Shown here in pieces: positions 51,300 to 61,002 of a DNA stretch of 64,000 nt (positions within the stretch are counted from its first letter, which is position 1; each line of letters starts with the position of its first letter). The translations under genes were made by a program, and so were the position numbers. The stretch is from Martinezella rhizogenes (GTDB lineage: Bacteria > Pseudomonadota > Alphaproteobacteria > Rhizobiales > Rhizobiaceae), in NCBI RefSeq assembly GCF_027460065.1, contig NZ_JAPYZZ010000004.1, forward strand, positions 205,812 to 269,811. The letters run 5' to 3'. Under the pieces are notes generated by a model. It was not told the origin of the DNA. It did not search any database and was given only the letters and a program-made list of their open reading frames with translations.

Positions 51300-53390
51300 C
51301 TAGCGAACAGCCTTGATATAACGCCGGCCGGAGGCCTCTTCCGTTTCATCCTCCGCCGAGAGGAAGGTGTCGTCCACGAGATTGGCGATGGAGGTCGACG
51401 GTCCGGGTTTGCCGAAAAAGAAGCCCTGCACCTGCAGGCAGCCTTCCCGTCGCAGGAATTCAATATGGGCTTTCGTCTCCACACCTTCCGCAAGCACCGG
51501 AATATTGAGGCTGTGCGCCAGAATGAGCGTCGAGCGAACAATCGCCTCCGACTGCACATTGGTGGACAGGCCATCGATGAAGGCGCGATCGATCTTGATC
51601 TTGTCGAAGGGGAAGCTTTGCAGGGTCGAAAGCGAGGAATAACCCGTACCGTAGTCGTCCATGGCGATCTTGACGCCGAGCGACTTTAGTTTGCGGATGG
51701 TGACGAGCGCGTGGCGATGATCGGCGATGATGCTGCCTTCGGTGATTTCAAGCTCGAGCCTTTCCGGCGCAAGCCCCGTCTCGACAAGAATTCGCTCGAC
51801 CTTGTCGGGGAAATCATTATCCGCAAGCTGCTGCGGCGCGACGTTGACGGCAATGGCGAGTGACTTTTTCCACCGCGCTGCCTGCGCGCATGCTTCTCTC
51901 AGAACCCATTCGCCCAGTTCGACGATGAAACCGGTCTGTTCGGCAATCGGAATGAATTCGACGGGAGAGACCATGCCGCGTTCGGGATGTTTCCAGCGCA
52001 GAAGCGCCTCGAAACCGACAATGCTGCCGCTTCTGGTGTCGTTCTGCTGCTGGTAATAAAGCTCGAACTCGTTATTGGCGAGGCCACTGCGCATGGCGAT
52101 GGCAAGCGCATTGCGTTCGCGCGCAGCCTCGTCCATGGATTTGTCATAGAAGCAGATGGTGTCGGAGGTGCCGCTTTTTGCCCGGTACATGGCAACATCG
52201 GCCTGCGCCATCAGGGTATCGGCATCGATGGAGCCGGTGTTGCGGACCGATATGCCGACACTTGCGCCGACCGAAAATGTTTGGCCATTCCATTCGACCG
52301 GTTTGCTGATCTGCTCGATCAGTCGCTGCGCGAATTCCGCACCGTCGGCTCGGGTGTAATAGGAATGGGTCATCGCCACGAACTCATCGCCGCCCATACG
52401 CGCCAGGAATTCACCGGTCTTCAGCACGGAACTCGCCCGGTCGGCAATGGCGCGCAGCACGGCGTCGCCGGCCGCGTGGCCATGCACGTCGTTGATTTCC
52501 TTGAAACGGTCGAGATCGATCGACAGAAGCGCGGTATGCGCACCCAATGAGATATGACGCGTGCGGCGGTTGAGATGTTCGATGAATGCCGCGCGGTTGG
52601 GAATACCCGTCAGCGGATCGTGCAATGAAAGATGGCGATAGCGGGCAACCGCCTGCTGGGTGGACTGGGCATCGATGACATAGGTGGAGAGTCCGAGCGC
52701 CAGAAGCAGCAGCGTCACGGCGATTGCGCCTCCACCCATGATGGCCGGCGGCAGCAGATTTTCCGGAATGACGATGCGCGGATCGAAGGCGAAGGACATG
52801 GAGGCCATGCCGGTGTAGTGCATCGAAGCAATGGCGAGGATGAGAAATGCCACCGCGCTATATTGGCAGAAACGATTGAGAGGCCGGGCAATGCGATTGA
52901 CCGCAATGGCGCCGAGCACCGATCCCAGCACCAGCGAAGCGATGACATAGGCCTGATTCCAGAAGATCATGCCCTGAACATTATAGGCCGCCATACCGGT
53001 ATAGTGCATGGCCGCAATGCCTAGGCCGAGGATGACCCCGCCGGCTTCCACCAGCACGCTGCGCCCGCCATAGGCGGAAATGCCGAAACCGGCAGTCGTC
53101 GTCGTAATAGCGATAAGAAGCGAAAGCCCGGTCAGATAGGGATCGTAACCCACATCCCCCGCCGCGACATAGCCCAGCATCGCCACGAAATGGGTGGTCC
53201 ATATCGCCGCGCCGCCATTCACGCCCGCAAGAAACAACCAGTTGACCTTCTGCAACCCCGTCGCCAGACGCGCTTTCGAAAAAAGACGCATCGTGACGAA
53301 GCTTCCGAGCATGCAAACGACAACCGCCGCGGCGGTATATCGATAGTCGTGATCGATGGTAAGGCACTGGAGAACTTTGAGCATGGTCAT
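51300..53390 (-). CDS. MHYT-GGDEF-EAL membrane c-di-GMP enzyme
   Basis: A 696-residue protein. Residues 10-240 hold seven membrane helices of the MHYT sensor with TTHFVAMLGY, AAMHYTGMAAY and SMHYTGMAS motifs, proposed to bind copper and sense oxygen, NO or CO. A GGDEF domain follows (MGGDEF near residue 331, SIDLDRFKEINDVHGHAAGD), then EAL (EALLRW near 460, EITEGS, DDYGTGYSSL, AEGVET). Both active sites look intact, so it could make or break c-di-GMP. ATG 53390 or 53384. It precedes the AcoR-like gene on the same strand by about 100 nt. Confidence 0.92.
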   Translation of the reverse strand: MTMLKVLQCLTIDHDYRYTAAAVVVCMLGSFVTMRLFSKARLATGLQKVNWLFLAGVNGGAAIWTTHFVAMLGYVAAGDVGYDPYLTGLSLLIAITTTTAGFGISAYGGRSVLVEAGGVILGLGIAAMHYTGMAAYNVQGMIFWNQAYVIASLVLGSVLGAIAVNRIARPLNRFCQYSAVAFLILAIASMHYTGMASMSFAFDPRIVIPENLLPPAIMGGGAIAVTLLLLALGLSTYVIDAQSTQQAVARYRHLSLHDPLTGIPNRAAFIEHLNRRTRHISLGAHTALLSIDLDRFKEINDVHGHAAGDAVLRAIADRASSVLKTGEFLARMGGDEFVAMTHSYYTRADGAEFAQRLIEQISKPVEWNGQTFSVGASVGISVRNTGSIDADTLMAQADVAMYRAKSGTSDTICFYDKSMDEAARERNALAIAMRSGLANNEFELYYQQQNDTRSGSIVGFEALLRWKHPERGMVSPVEFIPIAEQTGFIVELGEWVLREACAQAARWKKSLAIAVNVAPQQLADNDFPDKVERILVETGLAPERLELEITEGSIIADHRHALVTIRKLKSLGVKIAMDDYGTGYSSLSTLQSFPFDKIKIDRAFIDGLSTNVQSEAIVRSTLILAHSLNIPVLAEGVETKAHIEFLRREGCLQVQGFFFGKPGPSTSIANLVDDTFLSAEDETEEASGRRYIKAVR

Positions 53391-53565
53391 CTACGCAATT
53401 GGAAAATTTGCATAGGCTTATCATTCGCCAAGTTTTCACCCGGTTTATGTGCATGGATAAGCATATATTAAAAGTTGCAACAAACGAGTGAATTAGTATT
53501 TCCTAATAAAATTACAAAGCGGCAACCGGGAAAACAGGGGTACTCTTGTCTTTGGCCTCCGTTTG

Positions 53566-53636
53566 TATTATAGCGCCCGCACCCGTGTAGACACCCTTGG
53601 AGGCAACGCGGGTGGGATGGTGCTTGGCACCTCCCC
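53566..53636 (+). promoter_or_regulatory. Structured leader of rplY
   Basis: A likely -10 TGTATTAT (53564-53571) is followed by two adjacent stems: ACCCGTGT (53581-53588) with ACGCGGGT (53606-53613), and GGG-AT-GGTGC (53614-53623) with GCACC-T-CCC (53627-53635). They precede the rplY start by 50-100 nt. This is a candidate site for autogenous control by L25; the rest of the 53391-53565 gap is AT-rich and shows nothing definite. Confidence 0.5.
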
Positions 53637-53688
53637 AGTTCAGCGCCCGCGGGCATGAACTCTCCATATAACCTCGAAAGGAATTGCC

Positions 53689-54294
53689 ATGAGCAAAGAA
53701 TCGTATGAGCTCAAGGCCGAGGCGCGCGAACGAGTTGGTAAGGGGTCCTCTCGTGAACTTCGCCGCAACGGTTTGATTCCCGCTGTCATCTATGGTGACA
53801 AGCAGGCCCCCATTTCTATCGCACTCTCGACCAATGAAGTCACCAAGCGTATCCACGCTGGCGGTTTCATGACGACGGTTGCGACCATCGACGTCGACGG
53901 CAAGAAGATCAAGGTTCTCCCGAAGGATTACCAGCTTGATCCGGTCCGCGACTTCACCATGCATGTCGACTTCCTGCGCGTTTCGGGCAACACGCTCGTC
54001 AACGTTGAAGTTCCGGTTCACTTCGAAAACGAAGAAAAGTCGGACATCAAGATCGGCGGCGTTCTGAACATCGTTCGCCACACGGTGGAATTCCACTGCC
54101 CGGCCAACGACATTCCGGAATTCATCACGGTTGATCTGTCCGGCCTGAAGATCGGCGACAGCGTCCACATCTCGAATGTGAAGCTGCCGAAGAACATCTC
54201 GCCTGTCATCGCCGACCGTGACTTCACGATCGCAACGATCGTCGCTCCGGCTGCAGGCGTTGCAGACGAAACGACCGAAGAAGCTTCCGAGTAA
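53689..54294 (+). CDS. rplY: 50S ribosomal protein L25 (Ctc type)
   Basis: The 201-residue long form of L25: an N-terminal 5S rRNA-binding domain ([40 protein letters not shown]) and a C-terminal TL5/Ctc beta domain ([21 protein letters not shown]). The acidic tail ends [12 protein letters not shown] 53689 has CGAAAGGAATTGCC. In many Alphaproteobacteria pth follows; here a c-di-GMP module of ~3 kb is placed between. Confidence 0.96.
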   Translation: MSKESYELKAEARERVGKGSSRELRRNGLIPAVIYGDKQAPISIALSTNEVTKRIHAGGFMTTVATIDVDGKKIKVLPKDYQLDPVRDFTMHVDFLRVSGNTLVNVEVPVHFENEEKSDIKIGGVLNIVRHTVEFHCPANDIPEFITVDLSGLKIGDSVHISNVKLPKNISPVIADRDFTIATIVAPAAGVADETTEEASE

Positions 54295-54331
54295 TCGGCG
54301 GCCGCAAGGCCTGACAGCTTTGAAGAATGAG

Positions 54332-54360
54332 GCCCGTTCCGTTTTCGGAACGGGCTTTTT
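54332..54360 (+). terminator. rplY terminator
   Basis: GCCCGTTCCG (54332-54341), loop TTTT, CGGAACGGGC (54346-54355), then TTTTT. The following 54361-54596 stretch holds the promoter region of the next gene; no signal was picked out. Confidence 0.93.
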
Positions 54361-54596
54361 AGTTTTTATGAACTTTAAAACCAGAAAGCCCGGCTCCCCA
54401 CGCCGAGAGGGGAACCGTTTCAGGGTCGATTAACACTTCCATGAAACGATACCCTAGCGCTGTCGTGGAAACGTCGGACGGTCTGGGAAATTGTACAAGA
54501 GAGGTGCGGCCTTTGCCGAAAACCTTCGCAGACCCCATCCGAACGGACGAAAACACGGCGCAGCAAGTCTGGGGCAAAGGGTAGCTGCAATTTAAC

Positions 54597-56984
54597 ATGG
54601 CTCATTCCGTCGAAAGCCGCTTTATCGCGATTGTTTCCGGCGCACTTCTTACAGTGGTCGCCCCGCTTTTCACGCTTTTGCTGACGCTTTCCTATAACGA
54701 GGCAATCCGCAGCCAGCGTAACCATATCGAAATTCTGCTGTCGACGAATACGCAGGCGCTGGCCCGCCCCCTTTGGGACCTTGATGACGACACCATAAAC
54801 CAGATTACCGGAACCCTTGTCTCCGATCCCATGATCCGTATGGTCGAGGTCAAGGATACATCCGGCCAGCTCGATGTCGTCCAGACCGCCGGCAGCGACA
54901 TTATTCAGGATGCCGCCTCGACGACGCGCGAGGTGATCTACAAGACCACCAAGGGACCAGTCACCGTCGGCCAGCTGACAGTCTATTACGATGATGTCGG
55001 CCTTCTGACTTCGCTCAGCCGTACCGAACTGGCCTTTATCACGATTTTCATCCTCGCCGTCCTCACCATCGTTCTCGCCGCCATCGTCGGCAACCGCTTC
55101 ATGGTCATCCGTCCGCTGATGCGACTGGCGGCGGCGATAGAGGCGACACGCCGCCTCGGCTCACGCCACCATGTCGACTGGCGCTCGAAGGATGAAATCG
55201 GCCGGCTGGCAAAAAGCTTCAACGAAATGCAGACTCAGCTCGAAAAGGAAGAGCTGGAGATCAAGAATGCCCACGAACGCAAGACGGAGATCTACAACCG
55301 CACACCCGCCATGCTGTTCTCGCTCGACAGGCACGACCGGATTGCCGCCGTCAGCGACTATTGGGTACAGGCGACCGGTTATGACCGCACCAGAATACTT
55401 GGCCTCAACTTCGCCGATCTCATCCACCCCGATGACAGGTCCCTGTTCCAGCAGCGCAAGGCGGCGCACCCCTCGCCCGACGCTTCGCATAATGGCATCA
55501 CCGTGCGTTTCCATTGTATGGATGGCGGCGTCATGGACGCGCTCATCCTCGAAAAGCCTCTCGATTCCGGCGATGCCGCGCAGCTAAGCACGTGCCTTTG
55601 CGTCATGACCGACGTGACCGAACTGAGCCAGTCGGAAAAACGCAACCGCCAGCAGGCCATTTCCGACCATCTGACCGGCCTCTTCAACCGTCAGGGCTTC
55701 GAGGCGATCCTCGATCTGCAGATCCGCGATGCGGACCGGAACGGCAGCGAACTGGCGTGCCTGTTCATCGACCTCGACCGTTTCAAGGCCATCAACGACA
55801 ATCTCGGCCATGCGGCGGGTGACGCCGTTCTCAAGCAATTCACAATGAAACTCGAACCCCTGCTCACGCCGCTCGACAGCGCATCACGGCTCGGCGGCGA
55901 CGAATTCGCCATTCTGCTGGCCGGCGACAAGGTGGAAGAGCGCGCCCTGGAATTCTGCGAGCGTGTCTGCGCCATGCTGGACATGCCCTTCGAGATCGAG
56001 AACAACAGCATCCGCCTCAGCGCCAGCATCGGCATGGCGGTCTATCCCCTGCACGCCTCCAGCGCATCCGAACTTTTGCAGAATGCCGACATGGCGATGT
56101 ACACCCGCAAGAGAACCGGCAAAAACGGTTCGCAGGTCTTCGACAGCTCGATCATGGACCGTGCTCGCGAACATGCGGAGCTGGAGCGGGATATCGCGCA
56201 GGCACTTTCCGAGGACTGGTTCGAAGCCTATTTCCAGCCCATTCAAGACCTCGCAACCGGCCAGACGGCGGGTTTCGAAGCGCTGCTGCGTCTCAACCAT
56301 CCCGACAAGGGATTGCTTTCCCCGGCCGCGATCATCAGCCTTGCCGAAGAAAACGGCACCATTCAACGCATCGGCAATCTTATTCTCGATCAGTCGATCG
56401 CCAATCTCGCCAGACTGTCGCGCCTGCCGGGCATGGAGCAGACCTATGTGGCGGTGAATTTTTCGCCGCTGCAATTCGAACCGGGGTTGCCGACACGCAT
56501 CGCCGGCGTGCTGCACCGGCACGGTATTCTCCCCGGACGCCTGGTCATCGAGATCACCGAAGCCGTCATCATGAAGGACGATCCGCAAATCCGGGCGATC
56601 CTCAACGCCATCCACCAGCTGGGCTGCCGCATCGCGCTGGATGATTTCGGCACGGGTTATTCCTCGCTCAGCTATCTCAGCCGCTTTCCGGTCGATATCG
56701 TCAAGATCGACCAGTCCTTCACCCGCTCGATCTGCGATGACACCGTGGAAATCAGGCAACGAAACCGCATGCTCGTCGAAGGCATCGCAGCCATCTCACA
56801 CAAGATGAACTGTACCGTTATTGCCGAGGGCGTGGAGACGGAAGAGCAGAAGGACCTTCTGACCGATATGGGCGCGGATTTCGGGCAGGGTTATTACTTT
56901 GCGCGCCCCCAGCCGGTCCAAAGGCTGATCGCCACATTCGATGCGGTGTCCGGGCAAAACCGCGCTGCGGCGCGACAAGCGTGA
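54597..56984 (+). CDS. Membrane receptor with HAMP, PAS, GGDEF and EAL domains
   Basis: A 795-residue protein. Two membrane helices (about 9-31 and 143-167) bracket a ~110-residue periplasmic sensor, then HAMP (168-222), PAS (235-345), GGDEF (RLGGDEFAIL near 430) and EAL (FEALLRL near 559, EITEAVI, LDDFGTGYSSL, IAEGVETEEQ, QGYYFARP). Both catalytic motifs look intact. Its 3' end overlaps the start region of a periplasmic solute-binding protein gene (GTGA; the likely true start is 17 nt on), suggesting that protein presents a ligand to this receptor. ATG 54597. Confidence 0.92.
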   Translation: MAHSVESRFIAIVSGALLTVVAPLFTLLLTLSYNEAIRSQRNHIEILLSTNTQALARPLWDLDDDTINQITGTLVSDPMIRMVEVKDTSGQLDVVQTAGSDIIQDAASTTREVIYKTTKGPVTVGQLTVYYDDVGLLTSLSRTELAFITIFILAVLTIVLAAIVGNRFMVIRPLMRLAAAIEATRRLGSRHHVDWRSKDEIGRLAKSFNEMQTQLEKEELEIKNAHERKTEIYNRTPAMLFSLDRHDRIAAVSDYWVQATGYDRTRILGLNFADLIHPDDRSLFQQRKAAHPSPDASHNGITVRFHCMDGGVMDALILEKPLDSGDAAQLSTCLCVMTDVTELSQSEKRNRQQAISDHLTGLFNRQGFEAILDLQIRDADRNGSELACLFIDLDRFKAINDNLGHAAGDAVLKQFTMKLEPLLTPLDSASRLGGDEFAILLAGDKVEERALEFCERVCAMLDMPFEIENNSIRLSASIGMAVYPLHASSASELLQNADMAMYTRKRTGKNGSQVFDSSIMDRAREHAELERDIAQALSEDWFEAYFQPIQDLATGQTAGFEALLRLNHPDKGLLSPAAIISLAEENGTIQRIGNLILDQSIANLARLSRLPGMEQTYVAVNFSPLQFEPGLPTRIAGVLHRHGILPGRLVIEITEAVIMKDDPQIRAILNAIHQLGCRIALDDFGTGYSSLSYLSRFPVDIVKIDQSFTRSICDDTVEIRQRNRMLVEGIAAISHKMNCTVIAEGVETEEQKDLLTDMGADFGQGYYFARPQPVQRLIATFDAVSGQNRAAARQA

Positions 56985-57001
56985 ACCCGGAGGAGGCAGC
57001 G

Positions 57002-57715
57002 ATGGGATTGATCCGCTTTTGTCTGCTCTTTCTTGCTCTCGCCACACCAGTCAGCGCGGCCAAGCTCTTCCTGACGACCGAGGTCTATCCGCCCTATAAT
57101 CTGCAGGCCAGCGACGGCAGCGTGCACGGCGTCTATTTCGACCAGCTCAAGATCGTGCTTCAGGACACCGATACGGATTACGAAGTCGCCGTCATGCCCT
57201 GGGCGCGGGCCATTGCACTGGCCACAACACAGGCCATGCACTGCGTCTTCGCCACGGCGAGAACGCCCGAGCGGGAAAAGCTCTTCAAATGGGTTGCCCC
57301 AATTCACACCGACCGCAACATTCTCGTGGCCCGCCGCGAGGCGAATATCGAAGCTTCCAGCCTCGAGGACGCCAGAAGATACCGCGTGGGAACCCAGCGG
57401 GGCGACTATACCGAAGCACTGTTGGAAAAACTCGGTTTCCCGCAGGTGGATGTCGGCGCGGATTTCGAGATCACGCTCAACAAGCTGAAGCTCGGCCGCA
57501 TCGACCTCATGCCCATGTCGGAAAGCACCTTCAAGAGCCTGCCTGCGAACAGCTTCAAGGAGGTGATAACGCTGAGCCGGCAACAGCTCGGCCTTGCCTG
57601 CAACCAAAGCGTTCCCGACGAGATCATCGCGAAATTGCAGGCCCGGCTGGACAGGCTGATCGCCGATGGAACACAGCAGCAGATATTTGATCGTTACGGT
57701 CTGGTCAGCCCCTGA
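57002..57715 (+). CDS. Orphan periplasmic solute-binding protein (SBP_bac_3 type)
   Basis: A 237-residue exported protein with signal peptide LIRFCLLFLALATPVSAA and the family-3 binding-protein fold (FLTTEVYPPYNLQASDGSVHGVYFD by its TxxYPPYxxxDGxxxG pattern; RTPEREKLFKWVAPI; RRYRVGTQRGDYTEALL). No ABC permease or ATPase is nearby. ATG 57002 has GGAGGAGGCAGCG; a GTG at 56981 overlaps the upstream stop. The pairing with a GGDEF-EAL receptor recalls NspS-MbaA of Vibrio cholerae, in which a binding protein controls a c-di-GMP enzyme. The ligand is unknown; polyamine or amino acid are guesses. Confidence 0.87.
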   Translation: MGLIRFCLLFLALATPVSAAKLFLTTEVYPPYNLQASDGSVHGVYFDQLKIVLQDTDTDYEVAVMPWARAIALATTQAMHCVFATARTPEREKLFKWVAPIHTDRNILVARREANIEASSLEDARRYRVGTQRGDYTEALLEKLGFPQVDVGADFEITLNKLKLGRIDLMPMSESTFKSLPANSFKEVITLSRQQLGLACNQSVPDEIIAKLQARLDRLIADGTQQQIFDRYGLVSP

Positions 57716-57814
57716 GCAATCGGCCGATCGCCCGCAAACCCATAAAAAGATTGACATCAGGCATTTTTCGGGGTGGTGACAACAGCATCATCAGGCAAAA
57801 CGCGGACATGCCCC

Positions 57815-58531
57815 ATGAAGATCATCGCAGGACTTGGTAATCCCGGCGCACAATATGCGGGAAACCGTCACAATATCGGCTTCATGGCCGTGGATGCGCT
57901 GCAACGCCTGCCCTCCTTTGCGCCCTGGTCGAAGAAGTTCAAGGCGGAAATTTCCGAAGGCGAGATCGGCGGCGAGAAGGTTCTGCTGATGAAACCGCTC
58001 ACCTATATGAACCTGTCAGGCGAATCCGTCGGCGAGGCCATGCGTTTCTTCAAACTGACGCCGGCCGACATCATCGCCATCCATGACGAACTTGATTTGC
58101 TGGCCGGCCGCACGCGCATCAAGATCGGCGGCGGCCATGGCGGTCATAACGGCCTTAAATCGCTCGACGCCCATTGCGGCAAGGAATACCGCCGCCTGCG
58201 CCTCGGCATCGGCCATCCCGGCGACAAGGAGCGGGTGCACGGCCACGTGCTCGGCGACTTCGCGAAAGCCGACCGCGTCTGGCTCGATCCGCTGCTGGAC
58301 GCCATTGCCGATAACGCCGCCATGCTGGTGAAGGGTGAGGATTCGCAGCTGATGAACAAGCTGGCGCTGGCGACGGGCAGCAAACCGGAAGCGGAAAAAC
58401 CGGTAAAGGCGGGCAAGCCAGCCGCGCAGTCCCACATCCATCAGGCGCGCAACAGCGCCCAGCCGAAAAAGCTGCCGGAAACCGGGCCGATGGCCGAGAT
58501 GCTGAAGCGAATGTTCGGCAAGAAGGACTAG
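57815..58531 (+). CDS. pth: Peptidyl-tRNA hydrolase
   Basis: Frees tRNA from dropped-off peptidyl-tRNA. The 238-residue protein opens [27 protein letters not shown], with the catalytic His in RHNIGF near residue 22, [17 protein letters not shown], the Asp in [10 protein letters not shown], and [16 protein letters not shown]. The C-terminal ~45 residues (after the core at ~190) are Lys/Ala/Pro rich, an extension usual in rhizobia. ATG 57815 is used; the in-frame start at 57773 adds 14 atypical residues. Confidence 0.96.
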   Translation: MKIIAGLGNPGAQYAGNRHNIGFMAVDALQRLPSFAPWSKKFKAEISEGEIGGEKVLLMKPLTYMNLSGESVGEAMRFFKLTPADIIAIHDELDLLAGRTRIKIGGGHGGHNGLKSLDAHCGKEYRRLRLGIGHPGDKERVHGHVLGDFAKADRVWLDPLLDAIADNAAMLVKGEDSQLMNKLALATGSKPEAEKPVKAGKPAAQSHIHQARNSAQPKKLPETGPMAEMLKRMFGKKD

Positions 58532-58536
58532 CACCC

Positions 58537-58989
58537 ATGTCTTCTGACACCATCGCCCTGCGTGCGGCCGGCCCCGACGATCTGCCCGGTTTGCTCGAAC
58601 TCTACCAGTCACTCAATCCATCAGACCCGCAATTGACGACGCAGGAAGCAGGTGCAGTTTTCGCAGCCATGCTCGCCCAACCCGGCCTGACCGTATTTGT
58701 GGCCACAGAGAATGGCAAACCCATCGCGACTGCCACGCTTCTGATCGTTCCGAACCTGACCCGCGCCGCCCGCCCTTATGCCTTCATTGAAAACGTGGTG
58801 ACACTGGAGGCGCACCGCGGTCGGGGATATGGCCGCACGGTGGTGCGCCACGCCATTGAGACTGCCTTCGGCGCGAACTGCTACAAGGTGATGCTCCTGA
58901 CAGGCCGCCACGACCCGGCGGTTCATGCCTTCTACGAAAGCTGCGGCTTTGTGCAAAACAAGACAGGTTTCCAGATTCGGCAGGATTAA
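58537..58989 (+). CDS. GNAT-family N-acetyltransferase
   Basis: A 150-residue acetyl-CoA-dependent acyltransferase. The motif A segment is FIENVVTLEAHRGRGYGRTVV, where RGRGYG is the acetyl-CoA pyrophosphate loop; motif B is YKVMLLTGRHDPAVHAFYESCGF. Substrate unknown. ATG 58537 lies 5 nt after pth, so they are cotranscribed. Convergent with clpS. Confidence 0.9.
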   Translation: MSSDTIALRAAGPDDLPGLLELYQSLNPSDPQLTTQEAGAVFAAMLAQPGLTVFVATENGKPIATATLLIVPNLTRAARPYAFIENVVTLEAHRGRGYGRTVVRHAIETAFGANCYKVMLLTGRHDPAVHAFYESCGFVQNKTGFQIRQD

Positions 58990-59033
58990 GGACAACGTGT
59001 CGGCTGCACGGCACCCCCACACGCCATACCCCC

Positions 59034-59345
59034 TCACTCCTCCGGCTCGGTCGTGAACATCAGTGGGAAGCCCGCTTCCTTGCCGAGATCGGTCGCCTCC
59101 TTGGCCTTGGTCTCGGCGATATCGCGCTCGCAGACAACCACCACCGCGCTGCCGAAGCGATGCGCCGTCATCATCACCCGATGGCCGGTTTCCTCGCTCA
59201 TGCGAAAGACGGCTTTCAGCACCACCGTGACAAATTCGCGCGGTGTATAGTCGTCATTCAGCAGCATGACCTTGTAGAGCTTCGGCCGCTCCAGCTTCGG
59301 TTTGACTTTCGGTTTTGGTTTGAGATCGACAGGACTGTCACTCAT
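59034..59345 (-). CDS. clpS: ATP-dependent Clp protease adaptor ClpS
   Basis: Adaptor that hands N-end-rule substrates to ClpAP. The 103-residue protein has a Lys/Pro-rich N-terminal tail, then YKVMLLNDDYTPREFVTVVLKAVF with the NDDYTP motif, and HRFGSAVVVVCERDIAETKA. clpA is not adjacent, so this is probably the second ClpS paralogue (ClpS2) of Agrobacterium rather than the clpA-linked ClpS1. ATG 59345. It is divergent from ychF. Confidence 0.92.
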   Translation of the reverse strand: MSDSPVDLKPKPKVKPKLERPKLYKVMLLNDDYTPREFVTVVLKAVFRMSEETGHRVMMTAHRFGSAVVVVCERDIAETKAKEATDLGKEAGFPLMFTTEPEE

Positions 59346-59588
59346 GATTGTCGCTCGTCATGGTGGTTCATCATCGTGGTTCAGGGGAAAAATCCCGCTG
59401 GATGGCGAAAGATCGCGTCTTGGACCCGCTCATATTGCGCCGCAACCGCGTCATCGGCAAGCCTGCCCGGAATTCCGCACCTTTCGGCGGGCTTTGCCTG
59501 TCCAAATCGGCCCGCGGGCTTGACCTTGCCCTGCCCTTTCCGCAAAAGGCTCCTCAACGAATTCTTTCAAACGGACAGGTTTCAAGCC

Positions 59589-60692
59589 ATGGGCTTCAAA
59601 TGCGGTATCGTTGGATTGCCAAATGTCGGCAAGTCCACCCTCTTCAACGCGCTCACGAAAACGGCCGCCGCACAGGCCGCCAACTATCCTTTCTGCACCA
59701 TCGAGCCGAACACCGGCGAAGTTGCGGTGCCTGACCCGCGCATGCAACAGCTTGCGGCCATCGCCGGTTCGAAGGAAATCATTCCGACCCGCATCTCCTT
59801 CGTGGACATTGCCGGTCTGGTACGAGGTGCGTCGAAAGGTGAAGGCCTCGGCAACAAGTTCCTCGCCAATATTCGCGAAGTCGATGCCGTCGTTCACGTG
59901 CTGCGTTGCTTTGAAGACGACGATATCACCCATGTGGAAGGCCGCATCAACCCGGTCGGCGATGCCGAAACAATCGAGACCGAGCTGATGCTCGCCGACC
60001 TCGAAAGCCTGGAACGCCGTGTCGAGCAGACGCGCAAGCGCGCCACCAGCAAGGACAAGGAGTCTTTGGCTCAACTGCCCGTGATGGAAGCCGTCATCGC
60101 GCTGCTCAACGACGGAAAGCCGGCACGCCTGCTGTTGAAGACGCTGCCAGCTGAGGAAATCGAAATCCTCAAGGGTCTCAATCTCCTGACGTCGCACCCG
60201 GTGCTTTATGTCTGCAACGTCTCGGAAGCCGACGCATCGTCCGGCAACGAGCACACCGCAGCCGTCGCGGCGATGGCAAAGGAACAGGGTGCTGAATGCG
60301 TGATCATCTCGGCGGCGATCGAGGCCGAAGTTGCACAGCTTCCGGCCGATGAAGCCGAGGAATTCCTCTCTGCCCTCGGCCTGAATGAAGCTGGTCTCGA
60401 CCGGCTGATTCGTGCCGGCTATCACCTGCTCGACCTCATCACCTATTTCACCGTCGGCCCGAAGGAAACGCGCGCCTGGACGATCGTGCGCGGCACCAAA
60501 GCCCCCGCCGCCGCCGGCGTCATCCACACCGATTTCGAACGCGGCTTCATCCGCGCCTTCACCATCGGCTTTGACGACTACGTCGCCTATAAGGGCGAAG
60601 TCGGCGCCAAGGAAGCGGGTAAGGGACGCGACGAAGGCAAGGAATATGTCGTTCAGGATGGCGACGTGATCCACTTCCGCTTCAACACCTGA
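59589..60692 (+). CDS. ychF: Redox-regulated ATPase/GTPase YchF
   Basis: A 367-residue Obg-family P-loop protein with ATP preference that binds ribosomes and responds to oxidative stress. GIVGLPNVGKSTLFNALTK is Walker A, DIAGLVRGASKGEGLGNKFL the switch II/G3 region, and YVCNVSEAD the altered G4 (NxxE) that explains ATP preference. The C-terminal TGS domain contains DYVAYKGEVGAKEAGKGRDE. ATG 59589 starts MGFKCGIVGLPNVGKS. Confidence 0.97.
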   Translation: MGFKCGIVGLPNVGKSTLFNALTKTAAAQAANYPFCTIEPNTGEVAVPDPRMQQLAAIAGSKEIIPTRISFVDIAGLVRGASKGEGLGNKFLANIREVDAVVHVLRCFEDDDITHVEGRINPVGDAETIETELMLADLESLERRVEQTRKRATSKDKESLAQLPVMEAVIALLNDGKPARLLLKTLPAEEIEILKGLNLLTSHPVLYVCNVSEADASSGNEHTAAVAAMAKEQGAECVIISAAIEAEVAQLPADEAEEFLSALGLNEAGLDRLIRAGYHLLDLITYFTVGPKETRAWTIVRGTKAPAAAGVIHTDFERGFIRAFTIGFDDYVAYKGEVGAKEAGKGRDEGKEYVVQDGDVIHFRFNT

Positions 60693-60754
60693 TCTGGTTT
60701 GAACGACGGGGCTCGCTTCCTCTGAAGCTAGGTGACGCGGACATTGCCGATTGT

Positions 60755-60877
60755 TTCTTCTCCCCGCCGGGGAGAAGATGTCCCGAAGGGACAGATGAGG
60801 GGGCAAGCTCTCCGAATATCTCTACCCTCGCCACCTCAACCCGCTGCCGCGACCTTCTCCCCCGCGGGGAGAAGAAG
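60755..60877. repeat. Inverted pair of Rhizobiales palindromic repeats
   Basis: Two copies of a CTTCTCCCC-GCGGGGAGAAG-type palindrome (60757-60777, 60854-60874) face each other across about 76 bp that are also partly inverted (ATGAGGGGG against CCCTCGCC). It lies between ychF and the MaoC genes and covers much of the 60693-61002 gap. Confidence 0.7.
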
Positions 60878-60933
60878 CAAGACGCACCCGCTCGCTCCAT
60901 AGCGCCTTCCCGCTCCAATATCCCGCCTACGAT

Positions 60934-60949
60934 TTGACCTTTACGTAAA
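60934..60949 (+). promoter_or_regulatory. LiuR-like operator before the MaoC genes
   Basis: TTGACCTTTACGTAAA contains the palindrome TTTACGTAAA, and its TTGACC may be the -35. It resembles the sites I recall for LiuR, a MerR-family repressor of branched-chain amino acid and acyl-CoA degradation genes. It is 53 nt before the first MaoC start. Confidence 0.4.
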
Positions 60950-61002
60950 AGGAAAAATCCTCTTAGATGCGCACAACACTGACTGTGCGAAGGGAGGAAA
61001 CC

